Source: Gemmatimonadales bacterium (GTDB lineage: Bacteria; Gemmatimonadota; Gemmatimonadetes; Gemmatimonadales; GWC2-71-9). Taken from it: 12,509 nt of DNA. The stretch's first letter is position 1; the number at the start of each line of letters is the position of its first letter. The stretch is from the NCBI GenBank assembly GCA_004525055.1, contig SPDF01000024.1, forward strand, positions 1-12,509. The letters run 5' to 3'. Below the pieces are notes generated by a model. It was not told where the DNA came from. It did not search any database and saw only the letters and a program-made list of their open reading frames with translations. A program made the translations under genes and the position numbers. Shown one piece after another: positions 1 through 7,898 of the stretch.

Positions 1-906
1 CTTCACTCGAGTGCAGAGATCCGACTCGGCGGAAATCTCGTCCCACACTTCGCTGCTCGGCTGCACCGGCAGGTCGCTCAACGTCCCGTCGGCGGTGCGG
101 GAGGCCCATTCGGCGAGGGTGACGAGTTCGTCCTGCTTCGCCGGCTCCAGCAGGCTTTGCTGCGCGCCCGTGGCGTGCTGGAGCCGGGAGAGGCAGAGGT
201 AGTTCCGCCACCCCTTCAGCAGCGCGAACTTCGGCGACCACCCCTCCTCCGCCAATGCCTCACGGAGCATCGGCAGGTCTTTCCCGACCAACTGCTCCTG
301 GAGATTGATGGTATTGGTGCTGATGACCGTCCGTTCGCCGTTGGCGCGCGACCATGCCAGGGCGGGCACCAGGTAGGCGAACGACTTGCCCACGCCGGTG
401 CCCGCCTCCAGCACCTGCACCCCGCCGTCGTTGTACCCGTCGGCGATGTGCGCCGCCATGTCGCGCTGGCTCTGACGGTCCTCATACTGCCCCAGCACGC
501 GTGCGATGGGGCCATGCTCGCCCAGCGTCTCGACCACCGCATAGGGATCGAGCCGCTGCACCTGCCGCGCCTGCGGGACCTCGACCACGACATAGAGCCG
601 CTCGGCGTCGTTGTCGATGATCCCGAAGCCGACTCCGCCGTCGTGCAGCCGCCCCGCCACTGCCAGGTCGGGCTCGGACGGTTCGAGATTGCCGCCGGGA
701 TGGTTGTGGAGAAACATCTGACCGCGGCGTGCCGCCCCGGGAAGGGCGAGCACCATCTGGACCGTCCCGCGGGACACCGCTCGTGCAGCGGTGACGACCC
801 CGTTCTCGTCCACGTCGGCCACGAAGGAGACCTCGCGACCGCCGGCCGCGCGGATCTCCGAAGCCAGCAACGTGCGCACTTCAGGACTGATCCTGCCCAA
901 GGTCAC
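1..906 (-). CDS. dinG: DinG-type ATP-dependent DNA helicase with N-terminal JAMM (RadC/JAB-like) domain, 3' end beyond window
   Basis: Only the first 302 residues are inside the window; the frame is open through base 1. I read this gene directly from the reverse strand. Residues 20-110 look like a RadC/JAB fold: a possible catalytic Glu at 25, then H67-N-H69-P-G-G with Ser77 and Asp80, which is the full JAMM zinc motif (HxH, seven residues, S, two residues, D). A superfamily 2 helicase follows: Walker A EAGTGVGKS at 167-175, motif Ia STNTINLQEQL at 196-206, then KGWRNYLC with Cys238 and a second Cys298, the expected start of the XPD/DinG iron-sulfur cluster. DinG helicases unwind 5'-tailed duplexes, R-loops or G-quadruplexes; DEAH and the C-terminal helicase motifs would lie left of the window. 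The start is the GTG at 906, which overlaps the TGA of the preceding gene as GTGA. No strong ribosome site is visible, which suggests translational coupling. The helicase family call is firm; the JAMM call rests on the motif only. Confidence 0.88.
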   Translation of the reverse strand, partial: MTLGRISPEVRTLLASEIRAAGGREVSFVADVDENGVVTAARAVSRGTVQMVLALPGAARRGQMFLHNHPGGNLEPSEPDLAVAGRLHDGGVGFGIIDNDAERLYVVVEVPQARQVQRLDPYAVVETLGEHGPIARVLGQYEDRQSQRDMAAHIADGYNDGGVQVLEAGTGVGKSFAYLVPALAWSRANGERTVISTNTINLQEQLVGKDLPMLREALAEEGWSPKFALLKGWRNYLCLSRLQHATGAQQSLLEPAKQDELVTLAEWASRTADGTLSDLPVQPSSEVWDEISAESDLCTRVK

Positions 907-2201
907 GTCTTCAATTCTTTCTTCTTGGCCGCTGGAAAGAGCACGTTGTTCAGAATCAGCCGATACCCCGGTGAATGTGGATGCATGGACAGGTCGGTCG
1001 GGGCGTCCCCGATCTGGTGCTGAGGGTCTTCAGGATCATGACCACCGTAGAAGGTCCAGGTGCCCTGGCCGTGCTCACCATGAAGATACTTGGCCCAGGG
1101 CGCACCCGGCTCATCGGCGAGGATCGTGACCCCTGGCTTGATCCGGCTCTTCCGGAACGACGTCGTCAGTCCATAGAAGTCGGGGATCGTCTCCCGGTGA
1201 TTCTGGACCAGCATCGTGGCCACCGGGTCGATCTTCGCGCTGAAGCCGAAGGTGCGAAAGCTCCCAAGCTCCTGTCGCCGGCTCAGCGCGTTGACCTCGT
1301 GGCCGTCGATGTCGGAGAACTGGGACACGGTCGGGCTCAACTCGAGCCGGGCGTCCTGAAATGCGAGCGCACGGCTCCAGTTCATCTTGGTCGTCGCGTT
1401 CGGATCCATCGGTGTCTGGTCGGCGTACGCCGCCGCGATGTCCACCCCTGCCCCGGCGAGCGCCAGGTCAAGTGTCTCGGTGGCGGCGCACATCGCGAAC
1501 AGGAATCCCCCCTGGTGCACGTACGCGGCGATCGCCTCGGCCACGGCACGCTTCTCCGCCGGCACATTCGGAAAGCCGTACAGGCGCGCCATGGCGGTGT
1601 TCCGCTCGACCATCTCGTTGAGCCAGGGGGCGCCAGCATAGGTGAGATAGAACTTGGAGTACTGCCCGGTAAAGTCCTCGTGATGCAGATGCAGCCAGTC
1701 GTACCGCGCCAGGCCGGCGCCGCCCGGCGCAAGCACATCCGGGTCCCAGATCTTGTCGAAATTGACGCCGGCATACCGCAGCGCCATCGTCACGGCATCG
1801 TCCCACGGGGCGGCGTTCGGCGGCGCGTAGACGGCGACCTTCGGCGCCTTCTCGAGCGGGACGGCCTCCATGTTCCCCATCTGAATCTCGGCGCGGATAC
1901 CGAGCAGGGTGCCCTCGTCCAGCGGTTCGGTCGTGACGCCGGCCAGCGCCGCGTCCCGCGCCGTCACCGGATCGGACGGGAGGAGAAATGCCCCGTTGCG
2001 ATAATTGAGGAACCACTCGGCGCGGCCGCCCCGTTCCAGCAACCGGAACACCACGCCGTACGCCTTGAGGTGATCGGCCTGCGAGTCGTCCATGGGAATC
2101 AATACCCAGGGCGCCTGCCATGCGGCATATCGCGGCAAGGCAAGGAAGGGAGCCGCCGCCAGGGCGCCGCCGGCGCTCCGGAGAAAGTCACGTCGCCGCA
2201 T
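903..2201 (-). CDS. Tat-exported 'asparagine synthetase B-like' protein (name probably a misnomer)
   Basis: This 432-residue protein begins MRRRDFLRSAGG, a twin-arginine signal followed by an Ala-rich hydrophobic stretch to about residue 27, so export is likely. I recognise the family from conserved blocks: LIPMDDSQADHLKAYG (about 34-49), NMEAVPLEKAPKVAVY (110-125), YDWLHLHHEDFTGQY (167-181), GGFLFAMCAATETLDLAL (231-248), a GGHDPEDPQHQIGD block (386-399) and a C-terminal NNVLFPAAKKK. From memory, close relatives in Bacteroidota and Gemmatimonadota are named asparagine synthetase B, but the N-terminal nucleophile Cys2 and the synthetase ATP site are absent, so that activity is not supported. 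The Cys at 238 in a strand-turn-helix setting resembles a class I glutamine amidotransferase or ThuA-like fold (inference). The ATG at 2201 shares a base with the preceding stop (TGATG) and has GGAG five bases upstream; a TTG at 2204 is the alternative. Substrate unknown. Confidence 0.85.
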   Translation of the reverse strand: MRRRDFLRSAGGALAAAPFLALPRYAAWQAPWVLIPMDDSQADHLKAYGVVFRLLERGGRAEWFLNYRNGAFLLPSDPVTARDAALAGVTTEPLDEGTLLGIRAEIQMGNMEAVPLEKAPKVAVYAPPNAAPWDDAVTMALRYAGVNFDKIWDPDVLAPGGAGLARYDWLHLHHEDFTGQYSKFYLTYAGAPWLNEMVERNTAMARLYGFPNVPAEKRAVAEAIAAYVHQGGFLFAMCAATETLDLALAGAGVDIAAAYADQTPMDPNATTKMNWSRALAFQDARLELSPTVSQFSDIDGHEVNALSRRQELGSFRTFGFSAKIDPVATMLVQNHRETIPDFYGLTTSFRKSRIKPGVTILADEPGAPWAKYLHGEHGQGTWTFYGGHDPEDPQHQIGDAPTDLSMHPHSPGYRLILNNVLFPAAKKKELKT

Positions 2202-3925
2202 CAACTCTCCGGGATGCCGCCGCGGGCGGCGTCGAGAACCCTGCGTGCCTGCGGCACAGAGGCGCTTCCGGGGTAGGTCAGGATCAGGTGCTCGAGCAGC
2301 GCCACCGCCTCACCGTTCCGGCCGAGGGAGAGGAGGAGGCGTGCCAGCACCAGTTCGGCCGCGGGTGCGGTCGCCGGCGCCGAGGAATCGGCCGCGCTGC
2401 GCAGGAGGCGTTCCGCTTCATCAGGCTGGCCCCGCGCGAGTTCGACGCGCGCGGCCAACAGCCGCAACTCAGCGCCCCCCCCCGCGACCGGGAGTCCGTC
2501 CGCCACTTGCAGCAGGCTCGCGACCGCGGCGGCGGAATCCCCCCTGGCCAGCGTGAACAGCGCCGCGCCAAGTACAGGGAGTGAATCGGCCTCGATCGGC
2601 TGGATGAGGGCGAGGAGCGCGGTACGCGCGGTCGCCTCCTCGCGAGTACCGGCGAAGGGGCCCGCCGAGCGGAGCGCCGTGGTCGCACCGGAAAGGTCGC
2701 CACGATACAGCCGGATACGACCGATCACCGAGAGGGCTTCGATGGTGCTGTCGCTCGCGAGGACGGCCTCCGCGCGATCGAGGTCGCCAGATTGGATCCA
2801 CCCCTCGGCGACCTGAAGGGTGAGGCGGTCCGCGTTCTCCTGCCCGAGATTCTGCCGAAGTTTATCGAGCTCCCGTTGTGCCTCGGCCACCTGCCCTTCC
2901 GCCAGCAACACCGTCACAAGTGTCGCGGCGGCGCCGGCAGCCATGTCCGGTGGCGTGGTGCCATCGGCGGCGAGCGCCGCCAGCATCCGTCGGGCGGCGG
3001 CGGCGTCACCGCCGTCGGCATAGGTACGAGCCGCCTCGAGCCGCAGCCGCGACCCACCGCTGCCGCTGGTCCGGTCCGCGAGTTGCTCGAGGGCCTGGCC
3101 ACGCACCCGCGCCGCCTCCGGCCCTTCCGCTCCGCGGGCGGCGTCGAGGAACTGCCGGAGCGCCTCGACCGCCGCCGGCGGGCCTTCGGGCAGGCTGCTC
3201 ATCAGTTGGGCAAACGCCTCGGCGGGCTGACCCCACTGGATCCCGAGCTCCGCCCCGAGGCGGCGGGCCGCCGGAGTGCCGCGGGAAAGCTCACGCAGAA
3301 TCCGATCGTGCTCCGCGACCGGTGCGCGCAGCAGGGCGTTGCGCGCCGTGAGGCGGTACCCCGGATACCGATCCATCGCGAGCGCCCACTCCTGGGCGGC
3401 GTCGTCCCAGTTGTTTTGTGCGGCCGCAAGCAAGGCCAATTCGCCGGCGAGCGCCGCCGGATCGCCCAGCCGTTCGCGACCTGTCAGATAGGCGCGGCGC
3501 GCTCCGTTCCCGTCCCGCTGGCCAAGGAGGGTGTTCCCCCACTCCCGGTACGGGACCTCGCTCCCCGGTTCGACCGTCGCCCATCTGCTGGCCACGCTCG
3601 CCACGCTGTCCGGACGGCCGGCGGATGCCCACCCACGCATCGCGATGGAATACGCGGCAGTGGCGGCGGGGTTGCCGGCGAGCAGGGCTTCGGCGGGCAG
3701 CGCAAGTTCGGCGTCCCGGCGCAACGGACCGAGGGAGCGCTCGAGCCCCAGCAGCGCGGAGAGGTTGTCCGGGTACTGCCGAAGGATTTCCCCATACGCA
3801 TCGGCGGCCGCCCCGAAGTTGCTCCGGCGCTCCATCTCGAAGGCGCGCGTCATCAGTTCCGTCTGCCCGGCCAGCGACGCAGACAACCCGAAGAGCAGGA
3901 GCAGCGAAAGGCAGGCGCGCCTCAT
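2201..3925 (-). CDS. Exported tetratricopeptide-repeat protein
   Basis: The protein is 574 residues. It starts MRRACLSLLLLFGLSASLAGQ, a classical Sec signal peptide with likely cleavage near residue 20, so the mature part should be periplasmic. The rest is almost entirely Ala/Leu/Arg-rich helical repeats. TPR-like units are clearest at about 27-65 (FGAAADAYGEILRQYPDN followed by LSALLGLERSLG) and near the C-terminus (RNGEAVALLEHLILTYPGS, then a capping helix); the middle repeats are more degenerate. TPR proteins act as scaffolds, so it probably holds together the products of its neighbours; no catalytic motif is visible. The ATG at 3925 overlaps the TGA of the DUF4175 gene (ATGA). An upstream in-frame start near 4009 would add 28 residues ahead of the signal peptide and is rejected. 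No clear ribosome site precedes the ATG, which fits coupled translation. Confidence 0.87.
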   Translation of the reverse strand: MRRACLSLLLLFGLSASLAGQTELMTRAFEMERRSNFGAAADAYGEILRQYPDNLSALLGLERSLGPLRRDAELALPAEALLAGNPAATAAYSIAMRGWASAGRPDSVASVASRWATVEPGSEVPYREWGNTLLGQRDGNGARRAYLTGRERLGDPAALAGELALLAAAQNNWDDAAQEWALAMDRYPGYRLTARNALLRAPVAEHDRILRELSRGTPAARRLGAELGIQWGQPAEAFAQLMSSLPEGPPAAVEALRQFLDAARGAEGPEAARVRGQALEQLADRTSGSGGSRLRLEAARTYADGGDAAAARRMLAALAADGTTPPDMAAGAAATLVTVLLAEGQVAEAQRELDKLRQNLGQENADRLTLQVAEGWIQSGDLDRAEAVLASDSTIEALSVIGRIRLYRGDLSGATTALRSAGPFAGTREEATARTALLALIQPIEADSLPVLGAALFTLARGDSAAAVASLLQVADGLPVAGGGAELRLLAARVELARGQPDEAERLLRSAADSSAPATAPAAELVLARLLLSLGRNGEAVALLEHLILTYPGSASVPQARRVLDAARGGIPES

Positions 3926-6900
3926 GGTGCCGGCCGCTCTGTCAGGCGCCGGAAGTACTCGAGAACCAGCCGGCGATTCTCCGGCGAAAGGCCCTGGAGC
4001 TGCTCCCACGTCGGCAGCCGGACCTGTCGGCTGTCGTCCTCGAGCTGCGCCCGAAGCGCGGGGGGAAGCCGGACGTCGTCCTGTGTCCCAGTCGTGCTCT
4101 GCCGTTCCTTCTGGTCGTCCTGCTCCTGACCCTGCAGCGTTCGCCCGGCGTCGAGCATCCGGCGGAAGAGCCGCTCCTGCCGTTCCACGGTCCGCCTGTC
4201 GAGGCGACCGGCCTCCAACTGGCGCGCAAGATCACGCGCTTCACCCGCCAATTCCCCTGCCCCCTCCGACTGCGTCTCCGCACGGAGCCGCTCCAGCTGC
4301 TCAGCGAGCGCTCGCTGCTGTTGTGAGAGCCGGCGAATCTGTTCCTGCATCGACCCGCCGCCCACCATCGGCAGCATCTGAGCGCCCTGCTGGCTGAGTT
4401 GCCCCTGTTGCTGTGCCATCTGGTTCATGCGCGCCATCGCTTCCGCGAGTCCGGAACCGGAGCCGGAGCCGGACACATCTCCTCGCGCGCGCGACATCTG
4501 GTAGGCCGCCGCATTGAGGGCATCCACGGCCTCACCCGCCCGACCCATTGCATCCCGTTGACCCGGTATCGCGGTCGAGAGCGCATCCCGGGCTCCCGTC
4601 ATCTGTCGCTTGGCGGCCTCGAGCGTCGCACCGATTTGCGGTGGCACCAGCGCATTCTCACCTGACACTTCCTTGTACTGCTCCGTCAACTTTTCAACCC
4701 CCTCCTCCACCGCCGCCTGTTGCGCCCTGAAGGTCGATGGAGACTCGCCGTTCCGCAGGGCCTCCGTGATGGCGAGCTGCCGGTCGGCCAGGCGACTGGT
4801 CTCCGCCATCATCTGGTCGATGGCGGCCATCACCTCGGCCTTCCACTCCCCCTGCACATCCTTCCGCTGCTCCTCCAACTGCTCTCCGAGCGACTCCAGC
4901 TTCTGTTCGGCCTGCTCGCCCTGGCGCTTCGCCGCCTGCGGCTTCCCCTGCTGTGCGGACGCCGCCGCCTGCTTCATTTCCTGGGCAGCGGCCGACGCTG
5001 CCTCGGCGCTGGCCTCCATGCGATCGGCCTGCTTCGCGTGGTCCATCTGATCGAGTTCCTGCGCTGCCTTCCGCATCGCGGAGGCGAGGGAGTCTGCGCG
5101 CGCTGCGAGGTCCTCCTCCTGTGCCGCGCTCTGCGTCGAGTCGGCCCGGCCGACCTCGTCGTTCCAGCGGCTTTGTTCCTGGGTGAGGTCGCGGGCCTCC
5201 GCCGCCATGTTGGCCATATCTCCTTCGAGAGCCGCACGCTGGAAAAGCTTCTGGCTGCGCTCCAGTGCTTCCTTGAGCCGGCGCTGTGCCTCCGCGAGTT
5301 CCTCGAGCGCGCGTCGCGACCTCGCCGCGTCGAGCCGGCTCAGGGCCTCCCGCAATTCCTCGAGCTGCAGGCGCATTTCCGGGGTGAGGGCCCGCTCGAG
5401 TTGCTCCGCGATCTCCTGCATCCGCCGCTGAAACTCCGGATCCTGGGTACCGGTCTCGGCCGCCGCGCGCTGGAGGTCCTCGATGGCTGCCCGCACCTCC
5501 TCTGCCTGCCGCACGAGTTCCTCCTGCTGGCGCGCCACCGCCTCCGCCCGCTTCGCCTCCTCGAAGGACATCGTCGATGCGTCGCGCCGGCCCGATGGCT
5601 CCGAGGTGGAGCGGGACGCCTCACGCGAAAGGTCTTCGGTCTGTCGCTGCAGCTCTTTGCTCGCCGCGGCGAGCGAATCGAGCTGGGCGCCGACCGATTC
5701 GGTGGCCGAACGCTCCGCCGCGCGCACCTCCACCATCGTCGGCAGGCGCAGCACATATTCGCGGGAGCGACCGGTGCGCCCTCGCGGCGCGTTGTCGGTG
5801 GCGACGGCGTAGTAACGAACGGTGTCGCCCGGCAGGAGCGAGCGGCCTTCCAGATCGAAGAGATGGGGAACGATCAGGCGATCGGGTGCGCCCTCAGGAA
5901 CCGGAACGACCTCCCGCCGTTCCGGCTCCTCGATCCCGAACCGGCTGATCCGTCGGCTCACGATGGCCAGCGCGGTGACGCCATGGTCGTCGCGCGCGTC
6001 GATGACTAAGGGCACCCGCAGGCCGAGGGGGGCGAGCGTATCCGCTCCCGGAATCGGGATGCCGACCGCGGGCGCGCTATCCGGCGCGATCCGCAGGTAG
6101 AGGACGCCATCGTTCCCAGCCAGTGGCGTACCGCTCTCGGTCGTGAGCGCCAGCCGGTACACTCCCGAGGCAACGGGAGTCGTCCGCCCCTCGAAGCGGC
6201 CACCGGTGATGGCGAGCGACACCGCACCACGGGGGCCCACCACTTCCGCCGCGGTCAGCGGCGCGGTCGCTTCGCCCTCGACCCTCAGGCGCGTGCCTTC
6301 CGGGATCACGATCGAATCGGGGCCGAAGGTCAGGGACTCGTCTTCGAGACCGAGGTACCGGGGGTACTGCGCCGTGACGGACAGCGACCCGAGGAATGCC
6401 GGCAGGCGCACCGTGACATGCAGGGTGTCGGAGGCGCGCCCCCCGCTGGTGGCCCTGACGAACAGGTCCGCACCCAGCGGGCCGGAGCTGATCGTCGCCT
6501 CGCCGAGAGAATCGAGGGCCACCTCGTCGGCGCGCCATGTTTCGCCCGGCGCACGACTCCAGAGGGTGGCGGCAGTCCGTCCCGGTGCACGGAGGTCGAG
6601 GGTGACCTGTTCCCCCCGGTTCACGGCGAGCTCCGACGCGGTGAGTCGCACCGCTCCGGTGGCGAGCGCCAGGGCATTGGTGGGGTGCCAGAGCATGCGC
6701 ACGGGTGCCTGGCCGGGCCCCGCACCGAGGAGACCCGCCGCTCCAATGAGCAGCGCAAGCACCGCGACTCGATTGGATCGCTGGATCTGCGCGGTGAGCG
6801 GGGCGAGGGCGGCGGGGCCGCGCGCAGCAAGGTCGGAGGCGGCCGCGCGATCGGCGGCCAGATAGAGGTCCGCGCTGACCCCTTCGGCTGCAGGGACGAG

Positions 6901-7209
6901 CATGCCGGTCAGCGCGCCGAGCCGCCAGGCACCCTCGAACTCCAGTCGCTGGGCCAGCACCGGAACGCGGAGCGTCCGGGCGCGCCGCACGGCCAGGCCG
7001 GCCGCGACGACCGCGGCGGCGAACGCGGCAAGCCAGGCGACCGGCACCCACCACAGTGTATGCACGATACCGAGCCGGGCCAGCCACGCCGCGGCCCCCA
7101 GCACCAGCAGCACCACACCGATCACCAGCGCGCCGCTACCGGTCAGCACCCGCCGCGCGAGTGGTGCGACCAGCCCGTTGAGGGCGGTCCGGGTGGTGCT
7201 CTGGTTCAC
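3922..7209 (-). CDS. DUF4175-family membrane-anchored coiled-coil protein
   Basis: This 1095-residue protein has three predicted membrane segments (about 25-47, 51-73 and 147-164). A beta-rich region of about 190-490 follows, with PAFLGSLSVTAQYPRYLGL near 270-288 and IDARDDHGVTALAIV near 403-417, blocks typical of DUF4175 proteins. From about 495 to 1040 it is dominated by Glu/Gln/Ala/Arg coiled coil, interrupted by a Gly-Ser run at 913-920 and a Gln/Met-rich stretch at 928-947. The C-terminus has LPTWEQLQGLSPENRRLVLEYFRRL, which looks like a short structured tail. Topology suggests an inner-membrane anchor with a long extracytoplasmic rod, but the orientation is inferred. The GTG at 7209 overlaps the DUF4159 stop (GTGA) and has GGGGA seven bases upstream. 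Biochemical role unknown. From memory the family often occurs with DUF4159, TPR, MoxR and DUF58 genes; the last two are not in this window. Confidence 0.88.
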   Translation of the reverse strand: MNQSTTRTALNGLVAPLARRVLTGSGALVIGVVLLVLGAAAWLARLGIVHTLWWVPVAWLAAFAAAVVAAGLAVRRARTLRVPVLAQRLEFEGAWRLGALTGMLVPAAEGVSADLYLAADRAAASDLAARGPAALAPLTAQIQRSNRVAVLALLIGAAGLLGAGPGQAPVRMLWHPTNALALATGAVRLTASELAVNRGEQVTLDLRAPGRTAATLWSRAPGETWRADEVALDSLGEATISSGPLGADLFVRATSGGRASDTLHVTVRLPAFLGSLSVTAQYPRYLGLEDESLTFGPDSIVIPEGTRLRVEGEATAPLTAAEVVGPRGAVSLAITGGRFEGRTTPVASGVYRLALTTESGTPLAGNDGVLYLRIAPDSAPAVGIPIPGADTLAPLGLRVPLVIDARDDHGVTALAIVSRRISRFGIEEPERREVVPVPEGAPDRLIVPHLFDLEGRSLLPGDTVRYYAVATDNAPRGRTGRSREYVLRLPTMVEVRAAERSATESVGAQLDSLAAASKELQRQTEDLSREASRSTSEPSGRRDASTMSFEEAKRAEAVARQQEELVRQAEEVRAAIEDLQRAAAETGTQDPEFQRRMQEIAEQLERALTPEMRLQLEELREALSRLDAARSRRALEELAEAQRRLKEALERSQKLFQRAALEGDMANMAAEARDLTQEQSRWNDEVGRADSTQSAAQEEDLAARADSLASAMRKAAQELDQMDHAKQADRMEASAEAASAAAQEMKQAAASAQQGKPQAAKRQGEQAEQKLESLGEQLEEQRKDVQGEWKAEVMAAIDQMMAETSRLADRQLAITEALRNGESPSTFRAQQAAVEEGVEKLTEQYKEVSGENALVPPQIGATLEAAKRQMTGARDALSTAIPGQRDAMGRAGEAVDALNAAAYQMSRARGDVSGSGSGSGLAEAMARMNQMAQQQGQLSQQGAQMLPMVGGGSMQEQIRRLSQQQRALAEQLERLRAETQSEGAGELAGEARDLARQLEAGRLDRRTVERQERLFRRMLDAGRTLQGQEQDDQKERQSTTGTQDDVRLPPALRAQLEDDSRQVRLPTWEQLQGLSPENRRLVLEYFRRLTERPAP

Positions 7210-7898
7210 CGCCCGGTCCCCACGGCGTACGCGACGAGGTTTACACCCATCCGCAGCGCCGACTCCCGCACCGCGGCGTCATCCTTATGGACATCGGCGT
7301 CCTCCCAGCCGTCGCCGAGATCGGACTGGTAGGTGTAGAAGACGGCGAGACGGCCGTCGAGGAAGATGCCGAACCCCTGCGCCGGCTTCCCGTCGTGCTC
7401 GTGCACTTTGGGCACGCCGCGCGGAAACTGGTAGACGAGGTTGTAGATCGGATGATCGAGCGGAACCTCTTCCAGGGGACGGTCAGGAAAGACGCGGGCG
7501 ATTTCACGCCGGAAGGCCTCGTCCATACCGTAGTTGTCGTCGGCCTGCAGGAAGCCGCCCTGCAGGAGGTAGCGTCGCAGGGTGACGAGGTCTTCGTCGC
7601 CGAAACGCACGTTGCCATGACCCGTCATGTAGAGATACGGCACGTCCCACAGGGTCGGTGACGAGAGGGTGACGACGCGCTCACGCGGGGCGGTCTGGAG
7701 GTCGGTGTGCGCGCGCACCGCCGCCAGCAGATTGGGCAGGCTCGACGGGTTGGCGTACCAATCGCCGCCGCCATCGTAGTGCAGCCGCCCGATGACAACG
7801 CCACCCTCCTCCTGGGCACGCAGCGAGGCGGCCCCTGCGAGGCAGGCGACGGCAATCATCGACAGGCAGCGGCTTCGCATCCGGAACCTGAAGAACAT
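7206..7898 (-). CDS. DUF4159 domain exported protein
   Basis: The 230-residue product has a signal peptide (hydrophobic core about 11-27, ending SLRAQE), so the mature domain is extracytoplasmic. The DUF4159 hallmarks are present: FGRLHYDGGGDWYANP-type opening (here VVIGRLHYDGGGDWYANP, 35-51), YLYMTGHGN (88-96), GGFLQADDNYG (114-124), PLDHPIYN (146-153) and GWEDADVHKDD (198-208). DUF4159 has a ThuA or glutamine-amidotransferase-like fold as I recall it. The place where a catalytic Cys would sit holds Asp120-Asp121, so classical amidotransferase chemistry is unlikely. The ATG at 7898 shares a base with the rsmI stop (TGATG), and GGAG lies eight bases upstream; a GTG at 7901 is possible. It precedes the DUF4175 gene with a 4-base overlap, a pairing that supports joint function. 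Confidence 0.88.
   Translation of the reverse strand: MFFRFRMRSRCLSMIAVACLAGAASLRAQEEGGVVIGRLHYDGGGDWYANPSSLPNLLAAVRAHTDLQTAPRERVVTLSSPTLWDVPYLYMTGHGNVRFGDEDLVTLRRYLLQGGFLQADDNYGMDEAFRREIARVFPDRPLEEVPLDHPIYNLVYQFPRGVPKVHEHDGKPAQGFGIFLDGRLAVFYTYQSDLGDGWEDADVHKDDAAVRESALRMGVNLVAYAVGTGR

Noticed and set aside
903..2201. True asparagine synthetase B activity
   Set aside because: No Cys2 glutaminase nucleophile, no synthetase ATP motif, and a Tat export signal.
975..2276. 433-codon plus-strand open frame antisense to the AsnB-like gene
   Set aside because: Arg/Gly/His-rich composition, no recognisable motif, and it mirrors a well-supported minus-strand gene; long antisense frames are expected at this GC content.
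2792..4129. 445-codon plus-strand open frame antisense to the TPR and DUF4175 genes
   Set aside because: Composition is that of a GC-rich shadow frame and the opposite strand encodes clear TPR and DUF4175 proteins with overlapping starts and stops.
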